Assembly (NCBI GenBank): GCA_037131575.1 | Contig: JBAXQV010000105.1 | Location: 1 to 10,569, forward strand | From: VFMC01 sp037131575 | GTDB lineage: Bacteria > Actinomycetota > Acidimicrobiia > Acidimicrobiales > Ilumatobacteraceae | Reading direction: 5' to 3' | DNA: 10,569 nucleotides | Shown: one piece after another, positions 5,838-10,569 of the stretch | How positions within the stretch are numbered: the first letter of the stretch is position 1 | How the letters are laid out: each line of letters begins with the position of its first letter | Made by a program: the position numbers and the translations under genes | Notes under the pieces: generated by a model | Told to the model about the DNA's origin: nothing | The model's database searches: none | What the model saw: only the letters and a program-made list of their open reading frames with translations

Positions 5838-8558
5838 TCAGCGACGCCAACGCGACCGGCGCCCACCGGCCAACACGGTGCGCACGACGGCCATCGTGGC
5901 CGCGTCGATCTTGCGACCGAATCGATCCGACACGGTGAAGCGATCATTGATCGCCCCGTCGACGGTGGCGATCCGCGCGGTGTGCACGTCGACCCCGGCG
6001 AGCGTCAGCGCAGCGCTGACGGCCTGCAATGCGCCCGGACGGTCGGGGCCGGTGACCACGCACGCGGTGTGCCAGGGCAGGGCATCATTGTCGAACGCGA
6101 CCGTCAGCTCGGGTAGGGCAATGCGATGAACCGGTCCACGCATCCGCCCCGTGAACGCGAAGCTGAGGTCGCGCGGACTGGGCCGACGCGGGCATTCGAC
6201 GATGAAACTGTCGAGCACCGCTCCGTCGGGCCAGGTGGCGATATCGGCACTGATCACGGTGAGCCCTTCAGCGGCGAGCACCTCGGTGAGACGCGACAAC
6301 AGGCCGTCGGTATCGCGACAGGCGACATCGATCTGCCACTGATCGGGGTCGGGTTGGGGGCTCACCGCCACCCGCACCATGCCTGCCTGGGGCATCGGTT
6401 CGACCAGGCGCGCCTGGCGGGCGAGGTCCTCGGGGGTGTGTGAGAGCAGATAGGGCACCGAGGCGAAGCGCAACCGTTCGATGGCAGCAGCATCGGTGAG
6501 CAAGTGCTGGGCTGCCGCACGGCGGGCGCCAGCAAGATTGGTCGCCTCGCTACCGGTGACCTCGGGGTGTTCCAGGGCGGTCTGCACCAGGGCGCAGCGC
6601 TCGTCGAGTGCTTCGCGTTCGCGGGCGGTCAACTCGCCCGATGCCAACGTGAGCAGATAGGCGCTGCGGGCGTGAGCGCTGCTGGCGAGGTGGGTGGCCA
6701 ATTGCAGGATGCGCGCCTCGTCGAAGGCACCGGGGTCGCGGACGCCGGCGCGCAGCAGGTGGGCGTCGGCCACCAGGGCCGCAACTCGATCGGCCACCAC
6801 ATCGCCAGTCAGTCGTTGGGCGAGCGTCAACACGCCGTCGCCCTCGTCGCTCACATCGGCGCACAATGCCGCCAGCACCAGTTCGTCGGTGTTTTCGATC
6901 TCGCTGAACCCGGCCTCACCGGTGGTGAGCAACTGGTGCAGCCGGTCGACGGTGGGGAATCGCAACGCCCCGAGCGGATCGAGGTCGCTCATGTCGGCCC
7001 GTCGTCGGCGCATTGCCTCAGCCATCTCTGGCAGCGCCCGTTCCAGTACCCCGGTCACATCGAGGAAACGCCACGAACGGGGTTCATCGGCGCGCAGCAG
7101 ATCGATCAACGTTGGAGTTACCCCGTGCGACCATTCGATGGCGACGTTGCGGTTGGCGCCGAACCACGACAGCAGATCGCTCGATGGCCGGGCATGGGGT
7201 GCCAGGCGAGCGGTTTCGAGTGCCAGTTCGATGGTCGCTGCTGCAGGCGGAACGGCGCTGAGTTCGATCTGATCATCGCTGACGACCAGCCACCCACCCG
7301 GCGGCGGCTGAACGAGTTCGGCGGCAGCGGTACCGGTGGTGGCGGTCGCGGCCGCAGTGCGACCAAGGCGCAACCGCAGCAGCGGCGGGGTGACGACGGT
7401 GGTGACCAGCACCACGATCAACAAGGCGCCGTATTGGTCGTTTTCGAGAACACCGCTGCTCAACCCGAGTGCCGCGAAGATCAGACCGACCTCACCGCGA
7501 GGAATCATGCCGATGCCGATCAGCACCTTGTCGGACTTCGTTCCGACGGCCCCAGCAGCAGCCGCCAGTTTACCGACGATCGCCACTGCGCTCATGGCTG
7601 CGGCAAGACCGATGACGGCGGGTTTGGCCATGGCCTGCAGATCGGCGTTGATGCCGATCTGTAGGAAGAACACGGGGATGAAGATGTTGCCGACCGAACC
7701 GAGGTCGCGGGCGATCCGTTCGTGGTGTTGGCTGCGGCCGAGGCCGAGGCCGGCCATGAAGGCTCCGATGATGAACGCCAGTTTCGCTGCGTCGGCGAGT
7801 TCGGCGAATGCAAGCGTGATCGCCATCGCCGCGACGGCCAGCGTCGCTCCGGAACTGGCCCGGCGATGAATGACGTCGAGAACTTTCGGAACGGCGAACA
7901 CACCCACCAGGCCGGTGCCGACCAGGAAGAGCGCTGCCAGGCCGAGTGTGCCGGCCACGAGCCCGACACTGACCGATCCGCCGGTGACCACTTTGGTCAC
8001 GACGGTCAGGATGACCAGGCCGAGCACATCGTCGGCCACGGCAGCGCCGAGCACGATGCGGGCTTCGATCGTGGCCAAGGCGCGGAGGTCGCCGAACACC
8101 CGAGCGGTGATACCGACGCTCGTGGCGGTGAGGGCGGCCCCGAAGAATACGGCGGTGTTGGTCGATTCGCCGAACGCCAGGCCGACGGCCATACCGAGCC
8201 CGAACGGCAGCACGACACCGACGACGGCGACCAGTAACGACGGTCGCCCGACTTTGCCGAGTTCGGCCAGGTCCATCTCCATGCCGACCGACAGCAGCAG
8301 GAGCAAGACGCCGATCTCGGCGAGCAACGAGATCGACACGCCCCGGTTGCCGCTGAGCTGGATCCACCCGAGCACCGACGGCCCGATGATCACCCCGGCG
8401 ACGATCTCGCCGAGCACACTCGGAATACGGCACCGTTCGGCCACTTCGCCGACCAGCTTCGCGGCCACCAGTACGATCAGCAGATCGAGGAGCAGGCGCG
8501 CCAGATCGATCGAACCGCTGTCGGAAGCGAGGATCGTCGAGAACATGGTGGGTGACAT
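5838..8558 (-). CDS. CPA2 cation/proton antiporter fused to a GlnD-like degenerate HD plus tandem ACT domains
   Basis: The 906-residue product has two halves. Residues about 17-397 form a CPA2 (Kef/NapA-type) exchanger with 12-13 membrane segments, the D176-D177 ion-site pair in VADDVLG, and GMIPRGEVGLI (350-360), a conserved late-helix motif. A low-complexity Ala/Thr linker (401-413) leads to the cytosolic half. Residues about 480-640 follow the GlnD HD region (LLR..., VLERALPEM, PTVDR at 535-539, LAALCADV at 562-569), but the metal ligands are mostly lost. The GlnD linker (YLLSHTPEDLARQARLVE, 703-720) comes next, then ACT1 about 742-790 and ACT2 about 829-895 with D839-R-P-G. No RCK/TrkA-N domain or nucleotidyltransferase motif is present. 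The expected role is glutamine- or PII-related control of cation exchange; the ion is unknown (K+, Na+ or ammonium). The start is uncertain: no ribosome-binding site precedes the ATG at 8558, and an ATG at 8546 is possible. It lies 42 bp after the winged-helix gene and 175 bp before amt. Confidence 0.88.
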   Translation of the reverse strand: MSPTMFSTILASDSGSIDLARLLLDLLIVLVAAKLVGEVAERCRIPSVLGEIVAGVIIGPSVLGWIQLSGNRGVSISLLAEIGVLLLLLSVGMEMDLAELGKVGRPSLLVAVVGVVLPFGLGMAVGLAFGESTNTAVFFGAALTATSVGITARVFGDLRALATIEARIVLGAAVADDVLGLVILTVVTKVVTGGSVSVGLVAGTLGLAALFLVGTGLVGVFAVPKVLDVIHRRASSGATLAVAAMAITLAFAELADAAKLAFIIGAFMAGLGLGRSQHHERIARDLGSVGNIFIPVFFLQIGINADLQAMAKPAVIGLAAAMSAVAIVGKLAAAAGAVGTKSDKVLIGIGMIPRGEVGLIFAALGLSSGVLENDQYGALLIVVLVTTVVTPPLLRLRLGRTAAATATTGTAAAELVQPPPGGWLVVSDDQIELSAVPPAAATIELALETARLAPHARPSSDLLSWFGANRNVAIEWSHGVTPTLIDLLRADEPRSWRFLDVTGVLERALPEMAEAMRRRRADMSDLDPLGALRFPTVDRLHQLLTTGEAGFSEIENTDELVLAALCADVSDEGDGVLTLAQRLTGDVVADRVAALVADAHLLRAGVRDPGAFDEARILQLATHLASSAHARSAYLLTLASGELTAREREALDERCALVQTALEHPEVTGSEATNLAGARRAAAQHLLTDAAAIERLRFASVPYLLSHTPEDLARQARLVEPMPQAGMVRVAVSPQPDPDQWQIDVACRDTDGLLSRLTEVLAAEGLTVISADIATWPDGAVLDSFIVECPRRPSPRDLSFAFTGRMRGPVHRIALPELTVAFDNDALPWHTACVVTGPDRPGALQAVSAALTLAGVDVHTARIATVDGAINDRFTVSDRFGRKIDAATMAVVRTVLAGGRRSRWRR

Positions 8559-8600
8559 CGTGTGAGGAATGGTGGCAGAGGAAGTGACGGGAGCGCGCGG

Positions 8601-8897
8601 TCAGAGCAGCGCGAGGGCCCAATCGATTGCCTCGGGGGTGAGCATCCAGCCGCGCGATCTGATGGTCACGATCGATGCGGGCCCGAGATGACGCCGAAGC
8701 CCGACGAGAATCGAATCGCACCGACGAGCGGACAATTCGCTGAGGCCCGCCTGTCGGGAGAGCTCGCGCCGGCCGACGACCTTGCCGCGTTGGGTCACCA
8801 GCACAGCCAGTACCGCCCGCTCCTGCCCGCCGAGCGACACGAGTCCGAGGGGGTTGGATGGTGAATCGACCTGGAAGGCAGAAGCGGACGAAACCAT
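8601..8897 (-). CDS. Small stand-alone winged-helix DNA-binding protein (OmpR/PhoB-type)
   Basis: The product is 98 residues and consists almost only of a Trans_reg_C-like domain. Seen: a short N-terminal region (1-15), a beta segment LGLVSLGG, helix 1 (QERAVLAVLVTQRG), KVVGRRELSRQAG, a recognition-helix candidate (SELSARRCDSILVGLRRHLG, 53-72), and a wing (IVTIRSRGWML, 76-86). No receiver domain or phosphorylatable Asp precedes it. It could regulate the antiporter gene, which follows after 42 bp, its own promoter, or the divergent acyl-CoA dehydrogenase. The ATG at 8897 was preferred because TAGATT lies exactly 7 bp upstream; an in-frame TTG at 8906 overlaps that element. The protein family is not one I can name further, so no symbol is given. 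Confidence 0.75.
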   Translation of the reverse strand: MVSSASAFQVDSPSNPLGLVSLGGQERAVLAVLVTQRGKVVGRRELSRQAGLSELSARRCDSILVGLRRHLGPASIVTIRSRGWMLTPEAIDWALALL

Positions 8898-8904
8898 TGA
8901 GAGC

Positions 8905-8910
8905 AATCTA
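8905..8910 (-). promoter_or_regulatory. -10 element of a leaderless promoter for the winged-helix/antiporter genes
   Basis: TAGATT on the minus strand is followed by 7 bases and the ATG at 8897. There is no Shine-Dalgarno sequence. A short inverted repeat GAAC-C-GTTC (8912-8920 on the plus strand) abuts it and may be part of an operator. Confidence 0.55.
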
Positions 8911-8941
8911 GGAACCGTTCATTTCGTGGTGATTCGGTGAT

Positions 8942-8959
8942 TGTGAACAGCCTGTGAAC
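8942..8959 (-). promoter_or_regulatory. PHO-box-like direct repeat upstream of the winged-helix/antiporter genes
   Basis: On the minus strand the site reads GTTCACAGGCTGTTCACA, a perfect 7-bp direct repeat with 4-bp spacing. The actinobacterial PhoP box is a direct repeat of GTTCACC-like units at 11-bp spacing; each unit here matches 6 of 7. A weaker third unit may follow (CCGAATC). It is centred about 53 bp upstream of the predicted start of the winged-helix transcript and also lies 76 bp upstream of the divergent acyl-CoA dehydrogenase start. The winged-helix protein itself is an alternative binder, since OmpR-type proteins favour such repeats. Confidence 0.45.
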
Positions 8960-9022
8960 CGCGTCACACTCGAAATGAGCCGATGTTGCGGGTACGACTT
9001 CCGCGCGCTTGACCGGTGGGTC

Positions 9023-9028
9023 AATACT
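9023..9028 (+). promoter_or_regulatory. Possible -10 element before the acyl-CoA dehydrogenase
   Basis: AATACT lies 6 bases before the ATG at 9035, one mismatch from TANNNT, with a run of six G between. This could be another leaderless start. The G-run is too close to the ATG to act as a normal ribosome-binding site. Confidence 0.3.
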
Positions 9029-9034
9029 GGGGGG

Positions 9035-10273
9035 ATGGAATTGACCTACACCCCTGAGGCCGAGAACTTCCGTACCGAGATCCGTGGCTGGCTGGAAGCC
9101 AACCTGCCGGCCGGCTGGTTCGACGACGACTTCGAAATGGCCCCTGAAGCCCGCAAGGCGTTCAACGAAGGTTGGCCGGCGAAGTTGTTCGAAGGTGGCT
9201 GGATCTGCGCCACCTGGCCTGCCGAATACGGCGGCAAGGGCTTGTCGATCATGGAAGGTGTGGTGCTGTCGGAGGAGTTCGCCCGGGCCAAGGCACCCCT
9301 GCGCGCCGACTTCTTCGGTGACACCCTCGTGGGTCCCACCCTCTTGCAGTGGGGCACCGAGGAGCAGAAGAAGGAATTCCTGCCCCGCATCCTCAACGGC
9401 ACGATGCGCTGGTGCCAGGGGTTCAGCGAGCCCAACTCGGGCTCCGACCTGGCGTCGCTGAAGACCCAGGCCGTGCTCGACGGCGATGAATGGGTGATCA
9501 ACGGCCAGAAGGTGTGGACCACCGGCGGCCACCATGCCGACTACTGCTTCCTGCTCACCCGCACCGACCCGTCCGCCTCGAAGCACAAGGGCATCAGCTA
9601 CCTGCTCGTGCCGATGCGTCAGCCGGGCGTGGAAGTGCGCGGCATCGTGCAGCCCGATGGCACTGCCGAGTTCTGCGAAGTGTTCTTCACCGATGCACGT
9701 TGCCCGAAGGACAACGTGGTGGGTGGGGTCAACAACGGTTGGCAGGTGGCCAACTCGACGCTGGCGTTCGAGCGTGGCATGAGTGCCACCACCGGGTACC
9801 GCCGCTTCGAAGAGGAGTACAAAATGATGTTGTCGGCGGCACGCGACAACGGTGCCATCGCCGACCCGCATGTGCGGCAGCGGTTGATGACGTACTACAC
9901 GAAAATCCAGATCTTGCGGGTGAACGGGTTGCGCTCACTCTCCAACACCTTGGCCAAGGTGAAGGATCCGTCGATGGCCGCCCTGGGTGCCACGAACAAG
10001 ATGTTCTGGACCGAGATGCACAAGGAAGCCATGGAGTTGGCACTCGACATCATGGGTCCTGGTTCGATGCTGGTCGACTGTGGTCCGTCGGGTGTGTCGT
10101 GGCCCGGCACTGCCCGCGAGAAGCGTCGCGCCGGTTACCCGGTGAGCCCGATGATGAGTGCCTTCTTCTTCAGTCGCTCGGAAACCATCTGGGGTGGCAC
10201 CAGCCAGATCCAGCGCAACATCGTGGGCGAGCGCGTGCTCGGCCTGCCCAAGGAACCGCAAGCCACGAGCTGA
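9035..10273 (+). CDS. Acyl-CoA dehydrogenase family protein (FadE-like)
   Basis: The product is a 412-residue FAD flavoenzyme that would desaturate an acyl-CoA at the alpha-beta position; the substrate is unknown. Seen: N-terminal helical domain (MELTYTPEAENFRTEIRGWL), the middle beta domain with GFSEPNSGSDLASLKTQA (129-146) and WVINGQKVWTT (153-163), and a C-terminal helical domain ending RSETIWGGTSQIQRN (381-395). Length is typical. At the position of the MCAD catalytic Glu376 the residue is G387, but E246 in LAFERG sits where isovaleryl-CoA and long-chain acyl-CoA dehydrogenases carry theirs, so the enzyme is probably active. The ATG at 9035 is where family similarity begins; the open frame back to 8954 would add 27 residues unlike the family. 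It is divergent from the winged-helix gene, with AlaX following after 25 bp. Confidence 0.92.
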   Translation: MELTYTPEAENFRTEIRGWLEANLPAGWFDDDFEMAPEARKAFNEGWPAKLFEGGWICATWPAEYGGKGLSIMEGVVLSEEFARAKAPLRADFFGDTLVGPTLLQWGTEEQKKEFLPRILNGTMRWCQGFSEPNSGSDLASLKTQAVLDGDEWVINGQKVWTTGGHHADYCFLLTRTDPSASKHKGISYLLVPMRQPGVEVRGIVQPDGTAEFCEVFFTDARCPKDNVVGGVNNGWQVANSTLAFERGMSATTGYRRFEEEYKMMLSAARDNGAIADPHVRQRLMTYYTKIQILRVNGLRSLSNTLAKVKDPSMAALGATNKMFWTEMHKEAMELALDIMGPGSMLVDCGPSGVSWPGTAREKRRAGYPVSPMMSAFFFSRSETIWGGTSQIQRNIVGERVLGLPKEPQATS

Positions 10274-10298
10274 GTGCGCTGGCACCGCTGGTCGATCG

Positions 10299-10569
10299 AT
10301 GACGGAACTTCTGTATCTCCGTGACGCCTACCTGCAGGCCTTCACCGCCACGGTGATCGATACCCGCACGGGTGACGACGGTGCTGCCGCCATCGCCCTC
10401 GACCGTACGGCGTTCTACCCCACGGGCGGGGGGCAACCTCACGATGTGGGCGAGCTTGCCGGATTGGCTGTGGTCGACGTACGCAAAGAGGGCGATGTGG
10501 TGTGGCACTCCGTGGTTGCGGCGGGCGGTGCCGTGCCGGGTGTCGGCGACGCCTTGCCGGGTGTCGGCG
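10299..10569 (+). CDS. Alanyl-tRNA editing protein AlaX, N-terminal part (cut by window edge)
   Basis: Ninety codons are visible before the right edge. The segment F39-Y-P-T-G-G-G-Q-P-H-D-V-G51 is the hallmark of the AlaRS/AlaX editing domain family, and the N-terminal beta-strand pattern (YLRDAYLQAFTATVID) fits AlaX. The zinc-binding HxxxH and Cys motifs that would hydrolyse Ser-tRNA(Ala) lie beyond the window. A full AlaRS is unlikely because the catalytic domain is absent upstream. The ATG at 10299 has no clear ribosome-binding site; it lies 25 bp after the acyl-CoA dehydrogenase stop and is probably co-transcribed. Codons 79-90 contain a short internal repeat (PGVGDAL/PGVG). Confidence 0.85.
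   Translation, partial: MTELLYLRDAYLQAFTATVIDTRTGDDGAAAIALDRTAFYPTGGGQPHDVGELAGLAVVDVRKEGDVVWHSVVAAGGAVPGVGDALPGVG
10534..10569 (+). repeat. 21-bp-period direct repeat inside alaX
   Basis: The 15-base unit TGCCGGGTGTCGGCG occurs at 10534-10548 and again at 10555-10569, giving a 7-residue repeat in the protein (PGVGDAL then PGVG). The second copy runs up to the window edge, so the number of copies is unknown. Confidence 0.6.

Noticed and set aside
5663..5947. N-terminal extension of Amt in the same open frame
   Set aside because: It overlaps the end of the antiporter gene and the GlnR-like/promoter region. The AGGAGG plus signal peptide fix the start at the GTG at 5662.
7118..7420. RCK/TrkA-N nucleotide-binding domain in the antiporter tail, as in KefB/KefC
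   Set aside because: No GxGxxG dinucleotide-binding motif is present after the last membrane segment. The tail instead matches GlnD-like HD and ACT regions.
6504..7664. Plus-strand open frame of 386 codons opposite the antiporter
   Set aside because: It has no coherent domain and mirrors the minus-strand coding pattern; judged an antisense shadow.
8956..8977. GlnR-type site near the winged-helix/acyl-CoA dehydrogenase gap (GTCAC followed by GAAAT)
   Set aside because: The spacing between the half-sites is 4 instead of 6 and there is no second repeat.
8954..9034. Earlier GTG/ATG starts for the acyl-CoA dehydrogenase
   Set aside because: Family similarity begins at MELTYTPEAE; the extra 27 residues overlap the regulatory gap and look unrelated to the family.

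Overview
The window is high-GC, densely coded DNA. Gene content, codon use and promoter style suggest an actinobacterium, possibly Acidimicrobiia (Ilumatobacter/Microthrix-like); that placement is inference. Seven complete protein genes and one cut by the right edge fill it. No rRNA, tRNA, insertion sequence or CRISPR array was seen, and no gene-free stretch exceeds 300 bp.

Layout. 3-1190 (minus) encodes a two-cluster ferredoxin / F420-hydrogenase beta (FrhB) type oxidoreductase. Divergent from it, 1253-3607 (plus) encodes GlnD, the PII-modifying nucleotidyltransferase. Convergent with glnD on the minus strand is a block that reads, in transcription order: a 98-residue lone OmpR/PhoB-type winged-helix protein (8897-8601), a 906-residue cation/proton antiporter fusion (8558-5838), the ammonium channel Amt (5662-4217) and the PII protein GlnK (4004-3666). 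To the right on the plus strand are an acyl-CoA dehydrogenase (9035-10273) and the start of an AlaX-type alanyl-tRNA editing protein (10299 to the edge).

The core is a nitrogen-status cluster: ammonium entry (Amt), its gate and sensor (GlnK) and the enzyme that modifies the sensor (GlnD). The striking member is the antiporter. Its N-terminal ~400 residues are a CPA2 (Kef/NapA-like) exchanger, but its C-terminal ~440 residues are not the usual RCK domain. They align by eye, motif for motif, with the back half of GlnD (HD domain, linker, two ACT domains). The HD metal ligands are mostly replaced, while the ACT domains look intact. This suggests an exchanger controlled by a dead GlnD-like HD plus glutamine-type ACT sensors, located next to the genes for ammonium uptake. 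Moving ammonium, or K+ in exchange for ammonium, is a natural hypothesis but is not proved by the sequence.

Regulatory sites fit this picture. Upstream of amt is a four-half-site, 11-bp-periodic array closely resembling the actinobacterial GlnR box, ending 10 bp before a candidate -10. Upstream of the winged-helix/antiporter genes is a perfect 7-bp direct repeat with 4-bp spacing, like a PhoP (PHO) box. Three genes (frhB-like, glnD, winged-helix) have a TANNNT -10 element 6-7 bp before the start codon and probably make leaderless mRNAs, whereas amt and glnK have strong AGGAGG ribosome-binding sites. Between amt and glnK lie several strong hairpins, two of which compete for the same arm.
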